Positions 48,539 to 60,002 of a stretch of DNA of 64,000 nt are shown one piece after another. Numbering within the stretch: position 1 is the stretch's first letter; each line of letters starts with the position of its first letter. The stretch is from Istiophorus platypterus (lineage: Eukaryota > Chordata > Actinopteri > Istiophoriformes > Istiophoridae). The DNA lies in NCBI GenBank assembly GCA_016859345.1, contig CM029120.1, positions 5,352,001 through 5,416,000 on the forward strand, in the 5' to 3' direction. The notes below the pieces were generated by a model. It did not search any database. It worked only from the letters and a program-made list of their open reading frames with translations, and had not been told where the DNA came from. Position numbers and translations under genes: made by a program.

Positions 48539-50426
48539 ATGTCCCTGCAGAAGATGTCACGTCTCCCCTCGCTGAGGCTGCTGAGCTCCGTCCACCACCA
48601 CCATCACCGGCAGCAGCTGCTCCTCCCCTCCATCGGCCCTCTCACTGCGCCCAGACGAGCGGTGATCCAGGGCGAATACAGGCGGCCCGGCCAGCCCAAA
48701 GAGGACAAGTTTCCATGGCAGAAGATTAAGTTTGACTTTGCGAAGGGCTTGGAGGGAATAAAGAAGCATTTCAGGCTGCTGAAAACGGAGTTCTCCGACC
48801 GCTGGGTCGGTCCGGAGGGCAAGCCAATTCTCGAGCACATGCTGGAGCAGAACAGGGTGGTATGGGAGTTCAGGGGCCCGGAGAGCCTGGAGCAGTGGAC
48901 GTTGTCCTCTGATCGTGAGATAGGAGGACAGAGCGAGGCTTACTTGAAGCTCAGCAAAAACAATAACACTTGTTTTCTTTACGGGACTCTGAGCTCAACG
49001 CCTCCAAGGGACGGGGAAACACGCTACAGTGGCTACTGCACCATGCGTTCAAAACAACCACTGGTTAGTACGTGGCTGTTCTTTTTTTTCCTTCTGAAGT
49101 TTGTGTTAACAAAACATTCACTTCTAATCAGCTCGGGACATTAATACTAGCAAGGGCTATAGCTACGATGAGGATATTGAGCTTCTGTCCTCTGTATTTT
49201 CTCTGGAAGATAGCATCCTGGGAGATGTAGTCACTGGCTGATTTCATATCTTGCAACTATATTTAATTTAGGCTTCTTTTAGCCCAATAAATAAGTTAAT
49301 ATATTATTTTCCAAACAATTGTATTCTTGGCTATTGGAGAGAAACCTTCAATACAATTTACAGAAAATGCAGCCCAGCTGTAAACTTAACTTTTTTTCCT
49401 GTTAATTTTATTTTTTGAGTCTGAGCTACAGTATCTGTCATATGATTCTGTATTTGCGTGAATTTACAGACTAGATCCTCTTTCTCCGCTGTGGTTTATT
49501 TGTGTAAGTTTGCAATGGAATAAAAACTTGCTGACATACGAAGTCTGGAAATTCTCAACTGTCCTGAGATTCAGTTAGATGACTAGAATAAGTACTACAC
49601 CTGTACCAAAAGTTAACCACCCCGAACTTTTCTTTTTCCTTTGTCTCTCCTAGGCTTCATTTGATAGGAAGATGCACTACGATTGGTCCAGCTTCAACAC
49701 CCTGCATTTGCGTCTGCGTGGGGATGGCCGTCCGTGGATGATCAACATCGCAACAGATACGTACTTCTCTCACCAGAAAGACGACATGTACAGTTACTTC
49801 CTGTACACCAGAGGAGGCCCCTACTGGCAAGAAATCAAGGTCGAAACATCTTGAGCAAAAAAACCCTTTAAAGCCTTAAAAAGAAAGTTATGTCAATCAT
49901 ATGGGTTCTGCTGAGATGTCAGAAATTGGAGCGCATTGTTACCACATTTGCTGAATTTTATCCTCTAAGACTAAGTAGCGATATTAATATTTCAGTGTTA
50001 CTTATTTACAGATACCTTTCTCCAAGTTCTTCCTTACACATCGTGGGAGGATACAAGATGATCAGCATCCTCTCTGGCTGGACAAGGTAGAGCGAAGGAA
50101 AAATTACAATGAAAGGGCAGCAAATACTTAAAAAATAATCTAAGCCATGACAAAGTTACAGTTTAGTAAGTCTGCATCATTGCCTAGGGACACTTTGAAC
50201 TTGCAACCGTACCATTCTAATACATTTTGTTTGCTTTTTGTTACACCATTTGGGTTTTATTTGCGTTATCTGTTTGTGTTTGCAGATTAACACCATTGGA
50301 TTTACCTTGGGAGATAAAGCAGACGGTCCGTTCCAGCTGGAGATCGATTTCATTGGCGTCTGCAAAGATTATGCACACACCGAGGAGTTTGCCTATGAGG
50401 TGTACAAGAGGAATCCTGAAGTTTGA
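48539..50426 (+). CDS. ndufaf1: NDUFAF1 (CIA30), complex I intermediate-associated protein
   Basis: Mitochondrial assembly factor of the MCIA complex for NADH dehydrogenase. Coding exons: 48539-49063, 49654-49839, 50012-50086, 50286-50426, all phase-compatible, giving 308 residues (human 327). The N terminus is basic, rich in R, L and S and without acids, as in a mitochondrial presequence, and carries a HHHHH run at residues 19-23. The CIA30 domain follows from about residue 100 to the end (WEFRGPES, YSGYCTMRSK, LHLRLRGDGRPW, YFLYTRGGPYWQEIK, IGFTLGDKADGPF). Poly(A) signals lie at about 50,804 and 50,852. The gene converges on nusap1. The start at 48,539 is chosen as the first ATG of the exon; residue 6 (MSRLPSL) is an alternative start. 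Confidence 0.96.
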
Positions 50427-51338
50427 CCGCAGCCATTACAAGGCTGCAGATGAACTGTCATTGAAGAGCTGCACTCTTCTGACATTATCAGTAGACAGAT
50501 GTACCGCATTCTTGCAGCGGTGAACCACTGACATCCTGTCCACCACTTTTGGAAACTAGACACTATGACTGTATTCTAGTACATTTACTGTGATCACTCA
50601 CTGTCAGACATTTCTTACCTGCAGAGCTTCGTAAAACTCTAGAAATGTGGTTCTAGTTTTAAGCGGTAAACTAACCGAATGAAACATTTACATTGTCCTT
50701 TATCCAAAATTACTAAAAGTGATTCTCAAGGCTTGTTGAATGAGATAAATGAGAGTCTTAATGTCCTGCAATTGTCATCTCAGCTAAGAGGCTTTCACAA
50801 CAAAAATAAAGGTGTTTCCAAGTCTTATATTTGTGACACGCATACAGTTAACAATAAAAATATTTTCCAAGTGAGTTCTGAATTTTTTCATGTGATATAT
50901 TGTTAGAAAATCAAATATTAAAAGCATAAACTACGGAAAAGGGCAAAATTTAATTAGAGAAAGCAGACACAAAAATTGTTTCCATCAATGTCTTCATCAG
51001 TTTTTGCCAAAATTTTTTTAAAAAACAACAAAAAAGCATCAAATATTTAGGAACAAAAATTGCACATATCAAACGCAGGGAAAACAGGACATCAATTCTC
51101 TACAAAGCAAAATACATTAATGCATCATTCAGAGCTAAAAAGCATTTCCACTAATGCAGGAAACGACTCCAAAAACTGCAGAGTAGGTTGATAAGAAAGT
51201 AGAAAAGCTCTTTTATCATTCTAACAGTAAGCTAAAAGAGACAGCAGACATCAATTTGTCAGCTGCGGACATCAAAATATTTACAGTGTAACATGCTGTA
51301 CAAATGTCTAAATCAAGAGAGGGGTTTTTGTTTTTTTT

Positions 51339-54300
51339 TTACATCATGACGAGGCCTCGTCTTGCCCCAAGCATACTCGCTTTCTTCTGCTTCCGGTCTT
51401 CCTTTTGTTTCACTCTCCTGTCCTCTCTAAAATAAGACAGAAACACGCATAATAGGCCAGTGTTGTAAGAGTTAAACCGCTATGGGAGACAAATCAACAT
51501 CAGACGATGGATAGTTTTCATTTTTGACTTACCTTGTTTGAACTTGGTGCTGTTTATAATTTTTCTGATGCGAGTTTGAGATCAGAGACTTGTTTCCTCC
51601 CGTTGTTGGGTTTTCTTTGGCATCTCCAAAGGGCTTCAGTTTACCTAGGAAATATATATTTAAAAAAACACCATGGGTTTGTCTGTCTGAGACTACAGCA
51701 TATTACAGTTGAACTGAAAATTGACAACCATTTGTACCTTTGTGAGGCTTGTAGGTGAGGGGACGAGACAGACTCGCCTTCAGATCAAAGCTCGGCTTCT
51801 TTTGTGTTCCAGGAGTTGCTGACATGCTTGTGTTGCCGGTGAAGATGAACGGCCCTTTTGAATTCAAGAAAATTTTATTTTTAATTAGGTAATTAAATCT
51901 ATGCAGTCTATACTGGTCTAAATACAGGTTTCAGTCCAGGGATTTAAGGTGAAAGTACCTGGAGTTTTTGAGGCAGAGAAAGCTGAAGTCTTGACACTGC
52001 CGGGCTTCACTGCATCAGTGGCCTGTTTTTGTGGGGTGCTCGAGGCCACACAGGATGACATGCGTGCCGGCGTCTTCACCAACAACTTCTTGTGCTCATT
52101 GTCATGAGTGGCTTCTGAGAACCTGGATGGAGACACATCCTTTCAACTCTCATATGACTGGTGTGGTTGTGATGTCTGAAGCTTTACCAGCCTTTCAGTA
52201 CCAATTTACCAGCTCAGGGGGCAAAACAAAAAAGGTTGTTTATATCTTAACAGTAATTGTAACAGTATTTGGCTACTGAAATGATTTCTTCTCCCAGCAA
52301 AACCCAGAGGAAGAAAAGGGTAACTCACCGGACATTGATCCTGCGAGTGGAGAGGACAGACGGTCTGAACGGAACATCTTCCTTCCCAGCAGCTTTGTTT
52401 GGAGGAGCTTTACTAGCCGAGAGCTGAGTGTGTCTGCGTTTGTCAGCAGCTGGTCTTTTATTTGCCAGGACAGGACTGAACATGGAAGCACGGCTAGGAT
52501 TCACCTTCTGTAGAACAGATACGTACTTATCAACTTCACTGCACTCTGGAGGTAGGCAGCTGCAGTGTCTGCACCATTAAGGATGATAAATAGGCAATGA
52601 TACTCACCGCCTGGGTTTTGCCATCAACTTGCTGGAGTTTAGTAGTGTCTGAAAGCTTCTAAAAAAAAAAAAAAAAAAATGGATGGATAATTGAAAAAAG
52701 AAACAAAAGTTCAGTTACAATTTACATTTTTCCGAATAAAGTCAACCATACTGGTTAAAGCCTGTGAGTACCTTCAGTTCTTTAACTGAATTTCTGTAGG
52801 TCTCCATCTGCTTGGTCTTCCGCTGGACATAGGAGTCAATAGATTCCATCTTGTTAAAATGAGCCTCATGGAGTTTTTTGAAGTCTGGAAAAAATTACAC
52901 AGTTTAAAAATAATATTTGAATAGATTGTGAAAGATCGGAGGAAAACCATATCCTTACTGGATTGAGGGTGTGTGAATTAAACAAATAACTTACTAGGAG
53001 TAACAGGCTTCAGCAACTGCTTTTTCTTCTGCTGGAGGCCTTGTAAACGAGGGATTTTACCACCTTTGGCCACTTTTGTTGTCTTTTCTGGACGAGGACA
53101 TTTAAAATATGCATTTACAACAAAAGGAAGAAGAATCAGCAATAACTCCATGTTAAAGTCTAGAATCTCTAAGGAAAGACAGTGGCATTACATCTCGCTC
53201 CATAGGGAACAGGCTATACAGCGGTAGAAATAGACATAAAAACAGTCTCAAGTTTGCACACTCTCTTACCAGCTACGACACTAACCTGTATGACCGTGCA
53301 CAGGTGCTTCATCCATCACGTCGGCCTGCTGCTGCTGCTCACCGCCAGTGGCCCCGGGCTCCGTGAGAGGCTCCGTCCCAGGCTCCTGAGAATCTTTGTC
53401 GGAGGACACTTTTCTCTTCTTCGCACCCCTGGCACCACGGGCTGGAGTAGATGCAGCCACTTCGGCGTCAACCTTAAAAAGGCACAACAGTCGTTCAGGT
53501 CTCCCGGGTATAAGGAATTGATGATGCATCACATTAACCCCGTGTGTGTGTGTGTGTGGGGGGGGGATCCTAGGACAAACTTCTCCTACTTGTACCAATG
53601 AGGAGTTTGGGTGCTGATGGACAAACAGATGCTGTAGGATGCAACCTGGGCTACGTGTCGGACGGTGTTCAGCTGCGGTTCTGTCACAGTCCTGTGTCTG
53701 TGTCGGACGGATCCCGGTGTGTGATACCTCTGCAGCGGCGGGGGGCGACTCAGCCTCCGGGGCGGCGTCAGAGATCTTCCTCTTGGTACCGTTGCCTCTG
53801 CCCCGACGTGTGTTCACGAACACAGCGGGGCCGGAGACCTCCGCCTCGCAGGTCGAGTCCTTCTTCCCCCGGGCGCCGTCTTGTCCTGCGTTTTCATCTT
53901 CTCGGACGGCGGCTGCGTCCTTGTCCCGTCCCTGGCGAAAACAAACAAACAAACAAACAAACAAACAAACAAGCAAGACGTCAACTCAAAAACAAAGCCA
54001 CTCTTCAGAAACTGGCCTCGCAACGAGACAGCATCATCGACCAGTTACCTGCTCCTCTTCCTCCTCGTTCCCTTCTTGTTGGTAATGGTCCTTGATGGTT
54101 TTCAGGAGTTTATCGGCCTGTTTTCGAAACAAAAAATAAAAAAAACAGTTTCATTGAGTAAATCCACAAAGTGCTAGCATTAGCTTACGCCCCCTCCGGT
54201 TGACGTTACAGGCGGCCGAGCAGGCGACCGTTCAAATTCCAACCGATTCTAGGTTTATTTAGAAAGTTCGGTCCCGTTACCTTCAGGTTGGCCTTAATCC

Positions 54301-54355
54301 CGAGAGTTTTGGCGAGGCTCCGCAGTTCGGCGTATTTCATGGAGTCCAGGTCCAT
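51339..54355 (-). CDS. nusap1: NUSAP1, nucleolar and spindle-associated protein 1, 12 exons
   Basis: Microtubule-bundling protein of the mitotic spindle. Approximate exons, high to low: 54355-54281, 54117-54049, 53930-53729, 53473-53287, 53089-52995, 52884-52772, 52659-52609, 52507-52329, 52123-51958, 51854-51738, 51647-51532, 51427-51339, about 485 residues. The N-terminal SAP motif (YAELRSLAKTLGIKANLKADKLLKTI) is split across exons 1-2 and normally binds DNA. Exons 5-6 hold a conserved basic/helical block (PRLQGLQQKKKQLLKPVTP; DFKKLHEAHFNKMESI). A KEN box (AKENP) at 51,618-51,610 fits degradation by APC/C-Cdh1, known for this family. The lysine/arginine-rich C terminus is the microtubule-binding end. 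A minus-strand ATTAAA lies near 50,950. Confidence 0.95.
53938..53972. repeat. (AAAC)n in nusap1 intron 2
   Basis: About eight AAAC units beginning a few bases upstream of the exon 3 acceptor (minus strand), so the transcript has a (GTTT)n tract next to the 3' splice site. Confidence 0.9.
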
Positions 54356-54875
54356 GTCGGCGCTTCGGTTTTCCTGCGTTTCACGGGGAGAAATCAACGC
54401 ACGACACGCGTCCGGGTCCCGCAGCGGAGGCGCCCGACGGTTGGAATCACCCGGCGATTCAAAAACACGGCGAACGCTCGCCTCCCATTGGCTCCCGAGC
54501 GGGAACCGGAACCGCGTCGCGGCCAATCGGAGCGGAGAAGCCGTTTCGTTTTTCCAGCTTCGGTTATAATCGTAGGTCGACTCGTTCGCTTGATTTCGGA
54601 CGAACGACGATTAAAAAGTCGTTAATTTTTGCGCGATATTATTAAAATATTCGCCGTTTTTTTTTTTTATTACGATAAGTGTTAACGGCGACCGTTCGTC
54701 GACGGCGTCGCGGCCTTTGTCGCGTTTTCTCCAGGCGGTGGCACTGTCCGCTCGCAGGGGGGGGGGGGAATAAGACGAATCGCGCGGCCCGAGTCGTCCC
54801 GTTTCAGGACCCGGATTTCAAACCCTTAGGCGGGCGGATCGTCGAGCCGGACCCCGCGGAACAACCTCCCCCGAC
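54356..54875. promoter_or_regulatory. Bidirectional nusap1/oip5 promoter
   Basis: A 520-bp CpG-rich gap between two divergent start codons. It has two CCAAT boxes in opposite orientation (54,487-54,491 as ATTGG; 54,523-54,527 as CCAAT), 36 bp apart. A CHR-like TTTGAA on the minus strand lies at 54,463-54,458, about 25 bp on the nusap1 side. A second TTTCAAA lies near 54,817 close to oip5. CCAAT boxes spaced this way plus a CHR are typical of G2/M genes controlled by NF-Y and DREAM/B-Myb, which fits both genes. Confidence 0.75.
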
Positions 54876-57016
54876 ATGGAGTACGACCGCAGCGTCTTGA
54901 TGCGACGCGTGGACGGCCCGAAGCCGGCCTCGGAGGCCGGACGAGGCCGGCAGATGACCCTCCACTGCGCGCAGTGCAACGCCGTCCTGGCGGACTCGCT
55001 CGGCGTCTGCGGGGAGGCGAGATGCGCGGACTCCGTCGTGTGTCTCGGTAAGTTCGCCCCCGACCCGTCGCCGACCGTCGTGGAGACGGGAAAACAGTAG
55101 CGTTAAAGTCTGGGTTTGTTTGTCTGATGCTTTTAAATGATACTTATTTAAATCGAGGTCCAGCTAAAAGCCTTTTCTGGACCTCTCTATCATATGTCAC
55201 GGTCTTCCCCTTAGTGCTGTCGGAAGTGAACCAACTGCTGTACGAGACCCTATGATGCAGCTGACAACGATGCAAAAAGTTACTAGTCAAACTTTGATTA
55301 CGATTTTTATTTAATTATTTGTGTGGAACTACTGTTAATCAACACTCACTCACATTCACACATATATATATATAGTGAATTGTGCAATTGCCTGGCAATG
55401 ATTCGATCTCGTTCTACTTTGTGTGAATTGTATTTGGGCTTTGCCAGTTTGTTCTTGCTGGATTTTTTTATTTAACTGTGGCGCTGATTTGTTTTTGATT
55501 TGTCTGCTAAGTTTTGCACACCGAGTCTTACAGTAATGTATCGTGATACATGCATGAATAAGGGAACTGTTTAAAGTATTTAAAATCACAAATTACTCAT
55601 GCATTTAATGAAACAGTGATATTTGTCAGCATCAGGGATAGTGTATCCATAACATAGCACATTAGAATGTATCAAACTATATTGTTATCATTGCCACTTA
55701 GATTATTTGTCCCAGCCCTACAGTACTTTATATGTACAGATGTTTACATATTTACAGATGTTTACTTTGCTGCCTGTCTCCCTTCAGGAGTAACCAACGA
55801 TGTGATCATCAGTGATGAAATGGAATCGGGCCATAAAGGAGAAATGACTAACTGGTGAGTGGATGCAGCAGTGGTGTTTTGGGTTTTCTGACAACTTCCC
55901 AAACCCTTTCTATTAGATCCCACTATTTTTGTTAAGGGACGGGTTCCCTGCCGGTTTGTCCCTGGCTCGTGACAGAGAGGCGTCTTTTCCATTTGTTGTC
56001 GCTGCTCTTGTTTACTTCCAGCATCTACAGTTGTCTAAAATGCCGTGGATGCCGCTGCGCTGTGGGCAAAGTGATTCACTCAGCTCCGTCACATCTGGCC
56101 GCGCTTCGCTCCCTCTTTCTCCTCTACAAAGCAAACATCCGTTGGTAAGCCCTGATGCCTCGGCTGAGCACACTAGCATATTGACTTTCTGTGTACAGGT
56201 TTTACTGCTGCCTGGAGAGGCTGAAATAAACAAGTGCCTTATGAGTGTTGTCCATTGAATAAATTGATTTTTTTTTTTTTTTTAAAGCTTGGGTTAGAGT
56301 TGAATCACAGCTGATTTCAGAGTTGTTTTTTTTTTCTTTGCCTCAGAAGTTTTTTATAAGTGACTGGTTTCCTTTCTTTCATACTTTTGGATGAGAATAA
56401 TGTGAAGCCATTGTAGGTGATCTTTGAAAACTCTCTTTTCTTCCTCTGTGCAGTTACATCCTCAACAGCAGCTCAATGGTCAAAGCGTCCAAACTCACAT
56501 TTGACCTGAAGCCCCTCAGAGAAAACATTAATGAGGTGAGACAACAAAAAATCTAATACTGTTTATCCTGACTATCACGAATAATACCTGCACGTGCAAC
56601 TGCAGCACTTAGTATTTATTTGTTATTTTACTATTTTTTTGGTCTTGTTTTCACATCATAATCTCATAGTCTGACTACTACCAGAGCTGTAGTGACATAC
56701 GATAAGCACTTGTTCTATGATAGGTTCATCAACTTGTAATTTTAATACACCTAATCAAACAACTGTAGATAATTGTCAGATAATTAAGTCTGGCCCGTGG
56801 GTGGCGCCAGAGATCTTAGGCTAAAACCAATCAGCATCAACAAAAAAACACAAAAAACCAACAACCCCACAACCACAAGCCTTTTACGGAAATAACAAAT
56901 CTGTTCTTTCCTCTCGACGGCAGGTCAGACAACACTTTGAAGCGCAGTTGGATCAGATGTCACACGTTAAGAGCAGACTGGCCAACATGAGTCTTACCAG
57001 TGAATTTGACAAGTAG
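54876..57016 (+). CDS. oip5: OIP5 / Mis18-beta, centromere CENP-A licensing factor
   Basis: Partner of Mis18-alpha in the Mis18 complex that primes centromeres for CENP-A deposition. Exons 54876-55047, 55788-55854, 56022-56144, 56454-56535, 56924-57016 sum to 537 nt (178 residues) with matching phases. The Mis18/Yippee-type zinc fold is visible as CAQC at residues 31-34 and, in exon 3, CLKC within YSCLKCRGCRCAVGKVIHSA. A short C-terminal helix follows (EAQLDQMSHVKSRLANM). The start follows a GC-rich leader. A poly(A) signal (AATAAA) lies at about 57,232. The gene is divergent from nusap1 and tail to tail with cyrano. Confidence 0.96.
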
Positions 57017-57240
57017 CAATCCAGACTTTACGTTTTCCTGCGATTAGGGTTCTGCTGCCTCCTTTGTGTTGTATGTCATTTTTTTCCCCCGTGTTTTATG
57101 TTTTAATGATTTTCGATAAATGTCTTTTTTTGGGGGGGGGTGCAGGCATTGATGTCTCTGTATATGTCCCCACAGCCGGAACACTAACCTTTTGTTTATC
57201 TGTTTTTAAAAGATTCTAGTTGTTTTTTCAAAATAAAATA

Positions 57241-57990
57241 CATTTTTTCTCATGATCTCCTAAATCCTTTTTCAACTTTCAACCAAAACTGTGATGAATG
57301 CTGACAGTGTTTGTAATTTTGGGCCAGTGTGGCTCAGAGGATGGCAACATACACTACATTGATCATTTGGTCCAGTACATTGGTCTGGAAAAATATTTTC
57401 AATTTTTGAAGAAATTGACAACATTTTGTACATTTAGACACTTATGGACTCTGGTGATCCCCATGACTTCGGTCTAGTGCCACCAACAGGGTTAAAGAAC
57501 ACATTTGTCCAATACTTAAATTCAAGGATACATCCAAAACTAAGTTTATTTGTGTAGGCCTCAGTTATATTTGAGGTACATGGTAATATCAGAATATATT
57601 ATACTTTATTTGACATGTTAAATCTTCATAGTCCTTCCTGTCGTGGCTCTAGCAGCAACATTCTTCGCATAAAGCCACCTTCAGTTACTCTCAGAAAGAA
57701 AGTGAATGTGTATTTCCCAAAATGTTGAACTGTTCCTTTAAGATTAAAATTCAGTTATGTATAATTCTGCCACCACCCTCAGAACAAATTGCATATTTTG
57801 TGATACACTATTGCTAAGGATATATGAGTAATGTAATGAGTAATGCATATTTTTTTAATTCCTTAATATTTTGTTTTCTGGCGTCTTAACAAGCCTCGGG
57901 GGTGTTAGTGAGGCTATAGGTTTTTGCTCTTATTGCAAAAAAAATAAAAAATTGATGTACATGGTGTTATTCTCTCTAACTGGAAGCAAA
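57241..57990. other. oip5-cyrano intergenic DNA with old repeats
   Basis: About 750 bp between the convergent 3' ends. The part near 57,430-57,500 ('ggtgatccccatgacttcgg', 'ctagtgccaccaacaggg') resembles a very common fish interspersed repeat. The part ending at 57,742 is a second copy of the MITE-like repeat seen at 3,290-3,484. Confidence 0.55.
57600..57742. mobile_element. MITE-like teleost interspersed repeat (copy 2)
   Basis: Ends 'ctcagaaagaaagtgaatgt' then 'tttcccaaaatgttgaactg' then 'ttcctttaag', closely matching 3,429-3,484. The left limit is not clear. Confidence 0.55.
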
Positions 57991-59977
57991 CATCAACACC
58001 CAGCCATCCAGTTGGCACCATGCTGCATTTTATTGCTGAATTTCTGATACAGATTCTTTTTTTTTTTCTTTTTTTTTAAAGTAAATACAAAACCAGACAA
58101 GAGGCTCACACATAATAAGCATGCCCACTTCCTCCGTCTGGAGTGCATAGTTTCTACACAGTCCACCTCCTCACTGGAAAAGTAATGTCATCAATCCTCT
58201 TACCTAGGTTTGTGTGTGTTTGTGTGTGTTTTTGAGGATTTTATTTTTTTTTATGGGAACAAAGGTCGATCAGTGTTTTTTCAGCTGCACTGTGGCATTC
58301 CTGCCATGGTCCATGTTTGTCATAACAGAGAGTGAGAGCAGGAAACGCTTAAAACTACTCTCCGTTATATCTTGTTTCTTTGTTTTTTTGGTGCTGTTTA
58401 GTCTGTAAAAACCACAATTGATCGGGAACACCTCAGCATGCTTGCCGTAGTGTAAAACAACCGTCCCCTGGGTTGTCGCCTTGTCACAGAACAGATCTGG
58501 TATGAACATTTCAATATCCTAATTACACTCATTCACATTACAAAGTTGGATTATTGCATGCAATACAAATCATTCATAATTCTGCTAAGTCATGCATATT
58601 TTTTAAAACCCATATATTCATGGTGCTAGATGCCTACTTGCTTATAAATTGTGATTATAAATCCCCCACAAAGAGCATTACAAGGTTTTTAGAACACGGT
58701 ACTCAAGACAGGATGATGGTGATAGTGATGATGACGATGGTGCAAGTCAGTACATAGAGAGAAAGTGCTTTTCAAACAAGTGTCAAGTTCGTACGGTGAG
58801 TACTTTGCAGCCACAGAGCTACTGAAAGTCTGCGTGTCTAAAGGAAGGGGGCTGGGTTTTGTGGATGTTAAAATGCTACATGAAATCAAAAATTTAAAGC
58901 ATCTCTCATGTACTGATCAGTTTAGACTATTGTTTTGGTGTTGAAGGAATACAAGGCAGGGATAAAATACTCTCTGAAAAATATAAGCATTTAGTTAAAT
59001 TTGATGTACTACCGTCATGCTACAGCCGTCCTCACACACACTTTGTTCTGCAGGAAGTATCCTAAACCTTCGCAAAGTAATACTGTGTCCTAAAGCCAAA
59101 TATTAAATGGCTCGCCAATGGATAACTAGCTACTGTATGTGTAAAATAGAGGGACGGGGGGTGGGGTGGGGGGGAATCCTTTCCACGTGATATTACAGGA
59201 TCCTTTTAACACTTACACCCTGGCACTAAACTCATGCATTACTGTAGGTTATTGCTTCTAAAACTCTAATCAAATACAATTCTATGGATTAAAATATAAC
59301 GCTCTGAAACCCGAAACTAGTATGAGGTATTATGTACAATACAATGTCATGGTGAGATCTTAATTCTAGGACTACAACACCACGTCGGATCCCTACCGAT
59401 TAGATCCGAATCTAGGATTAAAGTACTATTCTTAATACATCTCTCTGAAAGTTTCTATCGTCATCACTTCTGACACTTGTTTCTCAGGAGCCTTTCGGCC
59501 ACAAGTTCTTTTGATGCTTCAGAGCGCATGGATACATTTTAGGACTTTTATTAAGCTTTTTTCTTTTTTTCTCTCTAAAGATAAGGATCCTAATAACAAA
59601 CAGGAGCTCTGTCAGAGAGCACTAACTTATAATGAGCATATACGCCTTGAAACAATATTTTATAACTGCATATCCTGATTGGTTCGCACTTCGGTTGTAT
59701 TTTCATTAAACAACCTAGACAGGGACTTAAGAGGAGATCTTGAGCTAAAGATTTTAGGGCCAAGCTGTATCTAGATGTGGTGTGTTTAAAAGGTCGAGTC
59801 CGTCCGCCTCCCTTTTAATTTTAACTGAAATGGTTTCCACGGTTCTGAGCTCCAGCTAGAAGTCGATTTCACTATTCTTCATGAAGCAAGCATCACTACT
59901 GGTCATGCATGGCTACTATAATGTTGGCACCACAGTCCCGCTAAATAAGCTAATGCACGAGTCTATACATATCTTAA

Positions 59978-60002
59978 TGGAAGACATTGGTGATTTTGTT
60001 GC
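59978..60002 (-). promoter_or_regulatory. oip5-as1: Extended miR-7 target site of cyrano
   Basis: Minus strand: an 8-mer seed match GTCTTCCA preceded, across a short central mismatch (CAAT), by CAACAAAATCAC, which pairs with the miR-7 3' half. The seed plus 3' pairing with an internal bulge is the architecture that triggers target-directed microRNA degradation. Immediate flanks look unique. Confidence 0.9.

Noticed and set aside
53598..54177. Plus-strand open frames opposite nusap1 exons 2-3
   Set aside because: Antisense shadows of nusap1 exons plus the AAAC repeat.
59978..60002. The plus strand as a miR-7 hairpin gene
   Set aside because: The plus strand resembles miR-7 only because it complements the target; the middle differs from miR-7 and no hairpin arm was seen nearby.
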